This document shows, one piece after another, positions 25,685 to 35,183 of a stretch of DNA of 64,000 nt. Within the stretch, counting starts at the first letter, position 1, and every line of letters begins with the position of its first letter. The translations under genes were made by a program, and so were the position numbers. Source of the DNA: Chitinophaga terrae (ex Kim and Jung 2007) (GTDB lineage Bacteria > Bacteroidota > Bacteroidia > Chitinophagales > Chitinophagaceae); the NCBI RefSeq assembly GCF_900107795.1, contig NZ_FNRL01000014.1, forward strand, positions 62,001 through 126,000, given 5' to 3'. Below the pieces are notes generated by a model, which saw only the letters and a program-made list of their open reading frames with translations, made no database searches and had not been told where the DNA came from.

Positions 25685-25855
25685 ATGAAAAGCATCTGGA
25701 AACAAATACTACGCTACTTCTACATAGGCAAAAAAGATCCTAACGCCCCGCAAACTTCCTATGTGAAAATGATGCACGGCATGAACAGGATCTCTGTTAT
25801 CCTGTTTGTGATTGCTGTAATTATAATGATTGTCAGGCTGGTAAGGCGCCACTAA
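25685..25855 (+). CDS. Small membrane protein, 56 aa
   Basis: A short frame starting MKSIWKQILRYFYIGKKDPN. It has a conserved-looking MMHGMNRIS segment followed by one hydrophobic helix (VILFVIAVIIMIVRLV) and a basic end. This pattern resembles short Bacteroidota-only proteins (I think DUF6728), but I cannot confirm the match. It is convergent with lpxB and their stop codons overlap (25852-25855). Confidence 0.7.
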   Translation: MKSIWKQILRYFYIGKKDPNAPQTSYVKMMHGMNRISVILFVIAVIIMIVRLVRRH

Positions 25856-26955
25856 CTGATGGCAAATTCATAAATGATCTCTGCCGCCCTGCGGGAAGCA
25901 TTCCTTTCGCCCAGTTTATGCCAGAGGTCTGCATAATCCTTCTTCACCCTCGATCTCACTCCCTCGTCTTTCAGCAACAACGTAAGCTCTTTCAGCAGGT
26001 TTGCTTCGGTCAGATCGTGCTGGATCAGCTCCGTTACTACGGGCTTATCCATCACGAGGTTTACCAGGGAAATATATTTGACCTTGATCAGCCGCTTTGC
26101 GAAGAAATAAGAAATAGGATTTCCTTTATAACATACCACTTCCGGCACTCCGAATAACGCGGTTTCTAATGTAGCCGTACCAGACGTTACCAGCGCCGCG
26201 GTAGCCTGGCGCAGGAGATTATAGGTCTGCCCTTTTACCATGCTTACGTTAGGATGCTGTCCTGTCAACCCTTCCAGGAAATGATCATCCAGGCCGGGAG
26301 CCTGCGCTACAATAAACTGGTGATCAGGAAAATGTTTGGCCATCGTCAGCATAATAGGCAGCTTTACGCTTACTTCCTGCTTACGGCTGCCTGGCAGGAT
26401 GGCAATAATAGGTTTATCTGACAAGGGAGCGGTAACAGGTTGTTCTTTCACTTCCTTAATCACCTCTACCAACGGATGGCCTACATAGGCTACCTCGTAT
26501 TCCCATTTATGATAAAACTCCTGCTCGAATGGCAGGATACAAAGCAGCTTATCTACCGATTGCTTGATCTTCTTCACCCTGTTCTCTTTCCAGGCCCAAA
26601 CCTGCGGAGAAATGTAATAAACGATCTTGTATCCCTGCTGTTTTCCCCATTCGGCTATCCGCATGTTAAAACCCGGGTAATCGACCAGCACCAGTACATC
26701 CGGCTTGTATTCACTGATATCTTTCTTACAGAATTCTATATTCTTCAGAATAGTACGCAGGTTCATTACAACTTCCACGAAGCCCATGAAAGCAAGGTCT
26801 TTATAATGCTTTACGATCCCGGCCCCGGCCTGCGACATAAGATCACCGCCCCATCCACGTATCTGCGCACCGGTATCTACCTGCCTGATCTGTTTTACCA
26901 GATTGCTTCCGTGCAAATCGCCCGATGCTTCTCCCGCGATAATATAATATTTCAA
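25852..26955 (-). CDS. lpxB: Lipid-A-disaccharide synthase
   Basis: A 367-aa GT19 glycosyltransferase that condenses UDP-diacylglucosamine and lipid X to make the lipid A disaccharide, at the cytoplasmic membrane face. The N-terminal GEASGDLHG motif, SPQVWAWKENR and the LPGSRKQEV motif are present. It is normal in length. It follows a small membrane protein and surE with short gaps, a common Bacteroidota arrangement. Confidence 0.96.
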   Translation of the reverse strand: MKYYIIAGEASGDLHGSNLVKQIRQVDTGAQIRGWGGDLMSQAGAGIVKHYKDLAFMGFVEVVMNLRTILKNIEFCKKDISEYKPDVLVLVDYPGFNMRIAEWGKQQGYKIVYYISPQVWAWKENRVKKIKQSVDKLLCILPFEQEFYHKWEYEVAYVGHPLVEVIKEVKEQPVTAPLSDKPIIAILPGSRKQEVSVKLPIMLTMAKHFPDHQFIVAQAPGLDDHFLEGLTGQHPNVSMVKGQTYNLLRQATAALVTSGTATLETALFGVPEVVCYKGNPISYFFAKRLIKVKYISLVNLVMDKPVVTELIQHDLTEANLLKELTLLLKDEGVRSRVKKDYADLWHKLGERNASRRAAEIIYEFAIS

Positions 26956-26971
26956 AATCTTTACGCTTAAA

Positions 26972-27274
26972 TTAATTGATCAATTTCAGTAGCAGAATGC
27001 AGATCGCATACAACATAGTTACCAGGAAGATGCCTTTGGCAGTAACATCCAACCTTTCCCGGGTATAGAGATAGAAAACCACCCCATTTAACAACAGGCA
27101 TATACTTACCAATTTGGGGATCATCTGGCGGTTATCTTTGAGGATACCCAAAAACTGCACAAACGACACATTATTATGCGGCTTAATAACGAAATAATAA
27201 TATCCCAAAAACATCACTAAAGGTGTTAATAACCCCAGCACAATTCCCAATTGAAGATTGTCTTTTTTTAACAT
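26972..27274 (-). CDS. Small membrane protein between surE and lpxB
   Basis: A 100-aa protein with three hydrophobic helices (about 8-30, 52-70 and 79-97). There are no recognised motifs. It lies 28 nt after surE and 16 nt before lpxB, so co-transcription is likely. Function unknown. Confidence 0.72.
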   Translation of the reverse strand: MLKKDNLQLGIVLGLLTPLVMFLGYYYFVIKPHNNVSFVQFLGILKDNRQMIPKLVSICLLLNGVVFYLYTRERLDVTAKGIFLVTMLYAICILLLKLIN

Positions 27275-27302
27275 GTTGCTACGATAAGGCGAAACGGTTG
27301 AA

Positions 27303-28079
27303 TTATAGGTTACTCCACTCCTGCTCCAATCTCTTTTTCAATGTATAGTTCGTTAAATCAAATTGCACAGGTACAACAGATGCATAGTTGTTTTCCAGCG
27401 CCCAAACATCGGTATCTTCTCCCGAATCGCGGTTTTTAAATTCACCGGTGAGCCAGTAATACTTCTTCCCATGCGGATCCCGACGTTCGTCAAACTCTTC
27501 TACCCATTTGGCATCGGCCTGCCGGCATAATCTTAATCCTTTATACTCTTTTTTGCTGACCACTGGAATATTGACATTCAGCAATGATCCCTCAGGCAGC
27601 TGAGATGCCAGCATTTTCCTGGTCACCTCATGCGCAATTTCCTTTGGTAAAGAGAAATCCGCATCATAACTATATTCCAGGTACGAGAACCCAACTGATG
27701 GGATCCCTTCTATCGCCGCTTCCATAGCGGCCGACATCGTACCTGAATAGATCACATTGATCGAGTGATTGGCGCCATGGTTGATCCCACTCACACAAAT
27801 ATCAGGTTTGCCGTGCAGGATCTTGTCCCTTGCCAGTTTTACGCAATCTACCGGGGTGCCTGAACATTGCCAGGCCTCAATACCCCCGAAAATATCCACC
27901 TCGTTCAACCGCAAAGGTATGCCAATCGTAATTGCGTGTCCTTTACCGGACTGCGGACTATCAGGGGCCACCACAACCACCTTTCCCAACGGTTTCACGG
28001 CCTCTATCAACGCCCGGATCCCCGGAGCTGTTATCCCATCATCATTCGTTACCAATATTACCGGTTCCTTTTTTGCCAT
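27303..28079 (-). CDS. surE: 5'/3'-nucleotidase SurE
   Basis: A 258-aa metal-dependent nucleotidase of the survival protein E family. The N-terminal VTNDDGITAPG contains the metal-binding Asp pair, and SGINHGANH is also conserved. Length is normal. First in a likely surE, membrane protein, lpxB operon. Confidence 0.95.
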   Translation of the reverse strand: MAKKEPVILVTNDDGITAPGIRALIEAVKPLGKVVVVAPDSPQSGKGHAITIGIPLRLNEVDIFGGIEAWQCSGTPVDCVKLARDKILHGKPDICVSGINHGANHSINVIYSGTMSAAMEAAIEGIPSVGFSYLEYSYDADFSLPKEIAHEVTRKMLASQLPEGSLLNVNIPVVSKKEYKGLRLCRQADAKWVEEFDERRDPHGKKYYWLTGEFKNRDSGEDTDVWALENNYASVVPVQFDLTNYTLKKRLEQEWSNL

Positions 28080-28102
28080 CGCTCTGATATTATGATTCTA
28101 CA

Positions 28103-28110
28103 CAAATTTA
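28103..28110 (-). promoter_or_regulatory. -7 element for surE
   Basis: TAAATTTG on the minus strand fits TAnnTTTG, 24 nt upstream of the surE start. No -33 TTTG at the ideal distance. Confidence 0.45.
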
Positions 28111-28162
28111 AGGGCTAGTTCAGAGATTTCGCTTTAAAAGAATGTAAAATATATTAAAGATT

Positions 28163-28936
28163 TTATAGGTCTGACTTCAGCACCTTCCTGAACACCAACC
28201 AGATACCCAGAAAAATATATACCAGTATTGCAATGATATATACAATGCTTTCATATTTTTCTACCGTGGTCAACTTACCAACCAAAGGGAACGGCAGCAA
28301 TTCGTCGCCGCTCTGGATAGGCAGCAACCCTCCTACTTTACCCAGGTATTTTTTACCCAGGAACGATAATAACTGGTCGCCCATCATCAGGTAGGCTGCA
28401 AAAATGATGATAGACAATCCCGCCCGTTTCGCGAAAACAGCTATCACCATTGCGATCGTGAGGGTTACCAATACCTGCAACCCGTAGTAGATCATGTATT
28501 CATATCCTGCAAAGTTCAGCGGCTTATCCCCACTGGTTAGTCCCACCACCAGGGCGCTTATGGTTGCCACCAGCAGGTTCGCCAATGCCAGCAGGAACAA
28601 CCAAAAGAGCTTCGATATAACAAACTCCTTCCTCTCCCATCCGTCTATAATATTCTGCCGGTTGGTGCGATAGGTGTATTCATTTGTAATAAGGATGATT
28701 AACAGGAAACCCGGTAACGGGGAAACATAACTATCGAACGACGCCATTGTCTGCCAGAGATCCGGGAAGTTGAATGGATTGCCTAACATCGTTGATACCT
28801 GCTTCAGGTTATTAGATATGACATTTACCAGGATCATGTTCCCGGCCGGGATCACTACCAGCATCAGCAGGGCCATTAGCCAGAAAGTGCGGTAGGTCTT
28901 TACTTTCAGCCACTCTGTATAGATAATTGATTTCAT
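28163..28936 (-). CDS. ABC-2 type transporter permease
   Basis: A 257-aa membrane protein with about six helices, of the ABC-2 export permease type (starts IIYTEWLKVKTYRTFW). The start codon overlaps the stop of the ATPase gene (ATGA, 28933-28936), so the pair is translationally coupled. Substrate unknown. Confidence 0.88.
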   Translation of the reverse strand: MKSIIYTEWLKVKTYRTFWLMALLMLVVIPAGNMILVNVISNNLKQVSTMLGNPFNFPDLWQTMASFDSYVSPLPGFLLIILITNEYTYRTNRQNIIDGWERKEFVISKLFWLFLLALANLLVATISALVVGLTSGDKPLNFAGYEYMIYYGLQVLVTLTIAMVIAVFAKRAGLSIIIFAAYLMMGDQLLSFLGKKYLGKVGGLLPIQSGDELLPFPLVGKLTTVEKYESIVYIIAILVYIFLGIWLVFRKVLKSDL

Positions 28937-29829
28937 GAAGTAGCGTTGTTTGTGATTTCCAGGAAAGCTGATTCAAGGCTCTTTTTACGGACCTGCAGGA
29001 AGGTAAGCCAGCAGCCCCGCTCTGCACAATACCTGTTGATGGCGGCAGGATCAGGAGCTGTGTCGAACTGCGCTCTTACCATACCGTCTTTTATTTCCAC
29101 CAGCGTAGCACCGGGAAATTCGTTCAGCAACCTGCTTAACAGGTCGAGGTTTTCCGCCCCCGCTTCCACGAAATCGCTTCTTACGATCACTTCGTTCACT
29201 GCGCCGGATACCAGCAGTTTACCTGTTTGCAGGATAGCGACATGGGTACATACTTTTTCTACTTCATCGAGCAGGTGACTGGCCAGGATGATAGTTTTTC
29301 CGCTGGCGGATAATTGCCTGATCAGCGCCCTTACTTCCGCGATGCCTGCCGGGTCAAGCCCGTTAGTAGGCTCGTCGAGGATCAGCACGTCGGGGTCGCC
29401 CAGCAGCACTCCCGCGAGGGCCAGGCGCTGCTTCATACCCAGCGAATAGGTTTTGAAAGCATAGTCTTTCCTGTGCGAAAGTCCTGTAACTTCCAGCACC
29501 CGGTTAATATCATCTTTTCCCCGCTTCTTAATGGAAGCTGAAATTTCCAGGTTCTTATACCCGCTGAGGTAATGATAAAAATTCGGCGTTTCCAGCAGGG
29601 TGCCTATCTGCTGCCTTTCTTTGGCTGTCGGGCTTTTGTCGAACAACCGGAAGTTGCCCGAATCGGCTTTCAGTACATCCATTACTATTCCCAGCAACGT
29701 GGTTTTACCACTGCCATTCGGCCCCAGTACACCAAACACGCTGCCTTCAGGAACTGTAAAGGAAACATCCGACAATGCCTGAACGCTACCGTATCTTTTG
29801 GAAATATGTTGGAGAGTTAAAACGGGCAT
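28933..29829 (-). CDS. ABC transporter ATP-binding protein
   Basis: A 298-aa ATPase. It has Walker A GPNGSGKTT (about 35-43), the signature-type segment YSLGMKQRLALA, Walker B VLILDEPTNGLDPAG and the switch His in ILASHLLDE. The C-terminal 80 residues are typical of ABC-2 exporters of the CcmA/YxlF group. Coupled to the permease. Confidence 0.94.
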   Translation of the reverse strand: MPVLTLQHISKRYGSVQALSDVSFTVPEGSVFGVLGPNGSGKTTLLGIVMDVLKADSGNFRLFDKSPTAKERQQIGTLLETPNFYHYLSGYKNLEISASIKKRGKDDINRVLEVTGLSHRKDYAFKTYSLGMKQRLALAGVLLGDPDVLILDEPTNGLDPAGIAEVRALIRQLSASGKTIILASHLLDEVEKVCTHVAILQTGKLLVSGAVNEVIVRSDFVEAGAENLDLLSRLLNEFPGATLVEIKDGMVRAQFDTAPDPAAINRYCAERGCWLTFLQVRKKSLESAFLEITNNATS

Positions 29830-29856
29830 TGGGTTATCTGTTTTTTCTTATGCATG

Positions 29857-29903
29857 AAAAAGGGAAATGCAGCAATGATCTTCTACCATCCTACATTTCC
29901 CCT
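29857..29903 (-). terminator. Terminator after the FadN-like gene
   Basis: An 8-bp stem (CATTTCCC / GGGAAATG on the plus strand in reverse order) with a 24-nt loop, followed on the minus strand by TTTTTC. It lies about 20 nt past the FadN-like stop codon. Confidence 0.55.
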
Positions 29904-29922
29904 GTAATGATACTATTAATAT

Positions 29923-32325
29923 TTAGTTCCTGACAGGTTTTCCTGTTTTAATCACGCTTTGCAAACGCTCCAGTGTTTTACGTTCTCCACATAAACTGAG
30001 GAATGCTTCACGCTCCAGGTCCAGCAGGTATTGTTCGCTTACAAAAGATGGTTCTGTCAAATCGCCTCCGCACATTACGTAGGCCAGTTTGTTCGCTACT
30101 TTCTGATCATGATCGGAAATATAGTTACCAAACCTCATGGCATATACGCCGGCCAACAAGGCTCCCAGGGCGCTGCGACCCATTACCTTTATATCTGTTC
30201 TTTCTACCGGCCGGGTATATCCTTCGTCTGCTATCGCGATCACGCTTCTTTTCGCATCTGCGATCAGCCTGCCCGGGTTCATAGTTATTTCATCATGTCC
30301 TTTACGCAAGATACCCAGGTCGTAAGCTTCAAAACCGCTGGTGGATACTTTGGCCATAGCAACGGTCATGAAGTAGTCTTTCAATGGCTCTTCCTCGATC
30401 CTGCCAGGTTTGAACTCAAGGCTGGCGCGCAGCGTCATTTCCTTGGTACCGCCGCCGCCGGGGATCAGCCCTACTCCCAGCTCTACCAGCCCTATATAAG
30501 ATTCGGCAGAAGCCTGTACTTTATCTGCATGCAGGGCCATTTCGCAACCTCCTCCCAATGTCAGCGCGTGAGGCGCTACAACAACCGGTATGGAAGAATA
30601 GCGCAAACGCATAGTGGTACGCTGGAACATCCTTACTGCCATATCCAGTTCGTCAAACTCCTGCTCGGCCGCCAGCATGAAGATCATACCCACATTAGCG
30701 CCCGCAGAGAAGTTAGCGCCTTCATTTGCTACTACCAATCCCCTGAAATCCTTTTCCGCTCTTTCCACTGCCTTGTTCAATCCTTCCAACACCTCGCCTC
30801 CGATGGTATTCATCTTTGTTTTCCAGTCGAAGCATACTACGCCGTCGCCAATATCGATCAGGCTGCAGGCATTGTTCTTCCAGACAACATTATTGGAAAA
30901 GTTTTCAAGGATGATGAATTCACCTTCACCTGGTAACGGTTTGTAGGTTTGGGTAGCAATATCGTAGTATAGTTTTTTACCATTATCGATCTTATAGAAA
31001 GAAGTGATGCCTTTTGCCAGCATATCTTTCACCCATTGCGCAACCGTCAGTCCTTTTTCTTCTACCTGTTTTACAGCGGCTTCCACTCCCAGCAGATCCC
31101 AGGTTTCGAAGGGCCCGATCTCCCATCCGAAGCCGGCTTTCATAGCATCGTCCACTTTATAGAGATCGTCTGCTATCTCAGGGATACGGTGAGAGACGTA
31201 CGAAAACAGGTACGCATGAAAACTGCGGTAAAATTCGCCTGCTTTATCTGTAGCTGCAGCCAGCATTTTGATCCGCTTTTTCAGGTCTTCGACCGGTTTT
31301 GCGGCGTCTATACTTGCAAAACGGGCTTTTTGTTTTGGCCCGTATTCCATCGTCTGCAGGTTAAGTGTCAGGATCTCTTTACTGCCTCCTTCTCCCGTTG
31401 TTTTCTTATAAAATCCCTGGCCGGTCTTATCTCCCAACCAGTTATTCTCTACTACTTTCTGCAGGAACGGAGGTATCTTAAATATACTGATGGCTTCATC
31501 CTGCGGACAGTTTTCCATCACGCCTTTTGCCACTCTTACAAGCGTATCTATACCTACTACATCCGCCGTTCTGAAGGTAGCGGATTTAGGACGGCCAATG
31601 ACAGGTCCTGTCAACGAGTCGATCTCATCTATCCCTAATCCCATTTCCTGCATAATATGGAAGATGGCCATGATAGAAAACACTCCTACGCGGTTAGCGA
31701 TAAACGCGGGGGTATCTTTACATAATACGGTTGTTTTACCCAGGTACAGGTCGCCGTAGTGCATCAGGAAATCAATAACGCTTTTATCAGTATGCGGAGT
31801 AGGAATGATCTCTAATAACCGGAGGTAACGGGGCGGGTTGAAGAAGTGGGTGCCGCAGAAATGTTTTTGAAAATCTTCGCTTCTGCCTTCCGCCATCAGG
31901 TGAATAGGAATACCCGAGGTGTTGGAAGTGATCAGTGTTCCCGGCTTCCTGAACTTTTCCACCTGCTCAAACACTGATTTCTTTATATCGAGGTTTTCTA
32001 CTACTACCTCTATGATCCAGTCAACTTCCGCGATACGTTTCATGTCGTCGGTGAAGTTGCCTGTTTTTATACGGTTAACAACATCTTTGGTATATACTGG
32101 AGATGGATTTGATTTAATTGCTGCCTGCAACGCATCGTTCACTATCCGGTTCTTCACGACAGGGCTGTCTAAAGTCAGGTTCTTCTTCTTTTCTGCCTCG
32201 TTCAGCTCTTTAGGTGCTATGTCTAGCAATAAAACCTGAACACCAATACCTGCAAAATGACAGGCTATTCTTGATCCCATTACGCCCGAACCTAAAACGG
32301 CTACTTTGTTGATGTGTCTTTGCAT
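29923..32325 (-). CDS. 3-hydroxyacyl-CoA dehydrogenase/enoyl-CoA hydratase (FadN-like)
   Basis: An 800-aa bifunctional beta-oxidation enzyme. The NAD-binding motif VLGSGVMGSRIA is at residues 9-20. The dehydrogenase domains come first and the crotonase fold is C-terminal (SAGANVGM oxyanion-type region, GGGCEMALHAD). This order is the reverse of enterobacterial FadB and matches the FadN type. Thiolase and acyl-CoA dehydrogenase genes, often adjacent, are not seen here. Confidence 0.93.
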   Translation of the reverse strand: MQRHINKVAVLGSGVMGSRIACHFAGIGVQVLLLDIAPKELNEAEKKKNLTLDSPVVKNRIVNDALQAAIKSNPSPVYTKDVVNRIKTGNFTDDMKRIAEVDWIIEVVVENLDIKKSVFEQVEKFRKPGTLITSNTSGIPIHLMAEGRSEDFQKHFCGTHFFNPPRYLRLLEIIPTPHTDKSVIDFLMHYGDLYLGKTTVLCKDTPAFIANRVGVFSIMAIFHIMQEMGLGIDEIDSLTGPVIGRPKSATFRTADVVGIDTLVRVAKGVMENCPQDEAISIFKIPPFLQKVVENNWLGDKTGQGFYKKTTGEGGSKEILTLNLQTMEYGPKQKARFASIDAAKPVEDLKKRIKMLAAATDKAGEFYRSFHAYLFSYVSHRIPEIADDLYKVDDAMKAGFGWEIGPFETWDLLGVEAAVKQVEEKGLTVAQWVKDMLAKGITSFYKIDNGKKLYYDIATQTYKPLPGEGEFIILENFSNNVVWKNNACSLIDIGDGVVCFDWKTKMNTIGGEVLEGLNKAVERAEKDFRGLVVANEGANFSAGANVGMIFMLAAEQEFDELDMAVRMFQRTTMRLRYSSIPVVVAPHALTLGGGCEMALHADKVQASAESYIGLVELGVGLIPGGGGTKEMTLRASLEFKPGRIEEEPLKDYFMTVAMAKVSTSGFEAYDLGILRKGHDEITMNPGRLIADAKRSVIAIADEGYTRPVERTDIKVMGRSALGALLAGVYAMRFGNYISDHDQKVANKLAYVMCGGDLTEPSFVSEQYLLDLEREAFLSLCGERKTLERLQSVIKTGKPVRN

Positions 32326-32370
32326 AGCTTTTTGAATTTTTGCCTATCCTTGAATTTAGGACTTTTTTCT

Positions 32371-32480
32371 ACGCAAAGAGTAAAGAAAGGGTTAAAGTTT
32401 CTTCCAAAGGAGCAAAGTGGGCAGGAAGGGAGCGGCTATTTATATACATTTTTTATTACATAAGTAACCGCTCCATCCTG
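32371..32480. repeat. Degenerate copy of the inverted-repeat element after GH95
   Basis: A partial outer arm begins with ACGCAAAGAG (32371). It is followed by an inner inverted repeat (32422-32441 / 32461-32480) with CAGGA...GGAGCGG arms and an AT-rich centre containing TTATATA. The right outer arm is missing. It ends 8 nt from the GH95 stop codon and could terminate that transcript. Assignment to the family is tentative. Confidence 0.45.
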
Positions 32481-32487
32481 TAGAAAT

Positions 32488-34827
32488 TTATTTCAGTTCC
32501 GGGGTTATATCCTTTATTGTTCCGTTGACTTTCACTTTCACCTTCTTCCTGTCGGGGCCTTTGATCCTATAACTGGTCACTATTCCATCTTTCCATGCCA
32601 GATCCACTGTATAGTTGCCTCTTGCTTTCAGGCCTTTGATCTCACCGCCGGCCTTCCAGGCATCCGGGAGGGCGGGCAACAGGTCAATAAAGCCTGCATG
32701 GCTTTGCAACAGCATTTCTGCTATAGCTGCGGCCCCGCCAAAGTTCCCGTCGATCTGGAAAGGTGGGCCGGCAGAGAACATGTTTGGATAAATGCCGCCG
32801 CCTGGTCCGTAGTTTATTTCCGTATTGTAAGTTGGTTTGATCAGGCCGGAAAACAGTTTGAAGGCGCGGTTGCCGTCATGTAACCTTGCCCAGAAAAGTT
32901 GTTTGTAGGCGATAGACCAGCTGGGGCCATCATCGCCTCTGACTTCCAGCGTTTTCCTGCAGGCTTCGGCCAGGTCCGGCGTTGCTTCAGGCGTAATAAG
33001 GGAGGCAGGATACAAACCATACAAGTGAGAAATATGCCGGTGTGTCGGTTCTGTTTCTTTATACTCTTCCAGCCATTCCATCAGTCTTCCGTCTTTCCCT
33101 ACTACGCCGGCCGGGGGTAATTGCTTCAACCTTTCTTCCAGCGTTGCCACGAAGCCGGCGTCTTTACCCAGTGTTTTAGCTGCCGTGATCACATTCATGA
33201 ATAATTCGCGAATGATCTGGTTGTCGATGGTTGGCCCGCTGCAGATGCTGGCATGTTTGCCGTTGGGTAAATAGAATGAGTTTTCGGGAGATGAAGAAGG
33301 AGATGTTACCAGCCAGCCGGTTTTATCATCTTTTACCAGGATGCTGTTATAAAAGGCTGCGGAGCCTTTCAGCACAGGATAGATATCCGCCAGGTATTTT
33401 TTGTCGTTCGTGAACGCATAATGTTCCCAGAGGTTATTGCACAACCATCCAGAACCTGATTTGGTAACGCCCCAGGAGGCGCTTTCTCCCGGCTCTGTAA
33501 AGCCCCATACGTTGGTGATCACATGGGCTACCCAGCCCTCTGCATTGTAATATGCTTTGGCAGTTCTTTCGCCGGGTTTTACCAGTCCTTTCACCAGTTC
33601 TGCCAGCGGCAGGTTCAGTTCAGAAAGATTGCTTACTTCTACCGGCCAGTGGTTCATTTGCACATTCACATCGAGGTGGTAATCGCCGTTCCATGGCGTC
33701 TGGATCTGGTTGGCCCACAACCCTTGCAGGTTGGGCGGCAATAAGCCAAGCCGGGTGCTGCTGATGCTGAGATAACGGCCAAACTGGTAGAACAGTACCG
33801 GCAACCCGTTGTCGCTGGCCGGCGCATTGTGGAAGTTGAGCAGGCGTTGATCTGTAGGCACATCAATGGCAGGACCAACGATATCCACACTAACGCGATC
33901 GAATAAACGCTTATAGGCGGCTATGTGTTTGTTTTTCTGTTGCGCATAATCCTGTTTCAGGGCAGCAGTCATCAGGCGCTGTGTTTGTTCTTTATACCCG
34001 GGGTTCCTGAAATCTGTAGCGGTGGAAACATAAATGACAGCTTCTGATGCATCTTTGATAACCAGCGTATCTCCGTTGGTCGATAAGCTTCCGCCTTTCA
34101 GTTTTGCCTGTACGCGCGACAGGTATTTCATCCCTGGATTTTCGTTACCGCTTTTCAACTGGCCCGACATCTGCAATTCTTTGCCCACGATATTTGTGGC
34201 TGCATTCTCCGGCCGGCTGATCGCTACTTTTACATTGAGCATACCTGGTTTATCTGCTGCCAGGCGCACAACCGCTACATCGCCATTGAAATCTGTGAAA
34301 TACTCCCTGCTGTAATTCACTCCATTTAGCTGGTAGTTGGTTGCTGCAATCGCGTGGTTGAGCGATAAAGTCCGCTTATAGTTGGTTGGCGTACCAGGCG
34401 CGGGGTACGAATAATCCAGGTGCAGCTCTCCCAGCATCTGGAAGCAGCCGAACGGAACATCTGCGGAGCCTTTGCCGGTACAAACAAACGACTTATCCAT
34501 CAGCGCCTGGGCTTCATCGTTCTTTCCTTCCCTGATCAATTGCCGGATCTGCGGTAACAATTTGTAGGCCTCGTAGTTGTTCGCATCCTGCGGAGCGCCC
34601 GACCAGAGGGTAATATCGTTCAATACAATCTTCTCCCTGTTCCAACCGCCATCAGGCGTCATGCCTAAACGGCCGTTACCAAGGGGAAGTGTTTCCTCCC
34701 ATACTTTTGCAGGTTTGTCGAACCAGAGCTTCAGAGCCTTATCCTGCGCCTGGCTTGTTGCCGGCCGGAAGAAGACGGCAAATACTGCCAGGAGCCAATA
34801 CGGGAGGGAAAATTGTTTTCGGATCAT
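32488..34827 (-). CDS. Glycoside hydrolase family 95 (alpha-L-fucosidase family)
   Basis: A 779-aa secreted enzyme with a signal peptide (about 1-27, ending SQAQ). GH95 members remove alpha-1,2-linked L-fucose by inversion, though some act on L-galactose. The conserved DVNVQMNHWP (about 385-395) holds the Asn residues that activate water, EWLEEYKETEPTHRHISHL (about 585-605) holds the acidic catalytic residue, and DGNFGG is near 694. All look intact. It is divergent from the sigma/FecR/SusCD genes, so it probably works on the glycan imported by that system. Confidence 0.93.
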   Translation of the reverse strand: MIRKQFSLPYWLLAVFAVFFRPATSQAQDKALKLWFDKPAKVWEETLPLGNGRLGMTPDGGWNREKIVLNDITLWSGAPQDANNYEAYKLLPQIRQLIREGKNDEAQALMDKSFVCTGKGSADVPFGCFQMLGELHLDYSYPAPGTPTNYKRTLSLNHAIAATNYQLNGVNYSREYFTDFNGDVAVVRLAADKPGMLNVKVAISRPENAATNIVGKELQMSGQLKSGNENPGMKYLSRVQAKLKGGSLSTNGDTLVIKDASEAVIYVSTATDFRNPGYKEQTQRLMTAALKQDYAQQKNKHIAAYKRLFDRVSVDIVGPAIDVPTDQRLLNFHNAPASDNGLPVLFYQFGRYLSISSTRLGLLPPNLQGLWANQIQTPWNGDYHLDVNVQMNHWPVEVSNLSELNLPLAELVKGLVKPGERTAKAYYNAEGWVAHVITNVWGFTEPGESASWGVTKSGSGWLCNNLWEHYAFTNDKKYLADIYPVLKGSAAFYNSILVKDDKTGWLVTSPSSSPENSFYLPNGKHASICSGPTIDNQIIRELFMNVITAAKTLGKDAGFVATLEERLKQLPPAGVVGKDGRLMEWLEEYKETEPTHRHISHLYGLYPASLITPEATPDLAEACRKTLEVRGDDGPSWSIAYKQLFWARLHDGNRAFKLFSGLIKPTYNTEINYGPGGGIYPNMFSAGPPFQIDGNFGGAAAIAEMLLQSHAGFIDLLPALPDAWKAGGEIKGLKARGNYTVDLAWKDGIVTSYRIKGPDRKKVKVKVNGTIKDITPELK

Positions 34828-34886
34828 TTTTCTTTTTTTGATGAATGCCTGTTGTGGATCGGGAAGAGACCACGGATAAACGGTTT

Positions 34887-34894
34887 CAAAGTTA
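34887..34894 (-). promoter_or_regulatory. -7 element for GH95
   Basis: TAACTTTG on the minus strand fits TAnnTTTG, giving a leader of about 50 nt. No -33 TTTG at 19 nt. Confidence 0.45.
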
Positions 34895-35113
34895 GTTGCT
34901 CTACCAACCGGGGTCGCATAGGAAATTGACTTAAACGAGCAGTATTTTGACTTTATTTACTTTCCATGACTCAATACAAGGATAATATTATATGATTCCG
35001 GAGCAGAATGATGGGACTATTGGTAAAAGCGAAAAAGTTACGTTACTTTATGGGCTTAGCTATTTCCACGTTTTCATAACAATAAAATAAAAAAGGGAAA
35101 CCAGACTGTATGT

Positions 35114-35121
35114 TAGATTTG
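35114..35121 (+). promoter_or_regulatory. -7 element for the sigma factor gene
   Basis: TAGATTTG fits TAnnTTTG, giving a leader of about 55 nt. No -33 TTTG upstream; an ECF-type promoter would look different. Confidence 0.4.
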
Positions 35122-35183
35122 TGCTTCCGTTCTTTTATGTACTTCCCGTGTACGCATAATAAAAAAATTAATACAAAAAGGGT

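Larger units (their letters stand above)
34828..35183. other. Divergent intergenic region of the glycan locus
   Basis: 356 bp between GH95 and the sigma factor gene. -7 elements are found in both directions (34887-34894 minus, 35114-35121 plus). No clear hairpin or binding-site palindrome was seen. Confidence 0.5.

Noticed and set aside
30031-30936. 301-codon plus-strand frame
   Set aside because: Antisense to the FadN-like gene; no recognisable domain.
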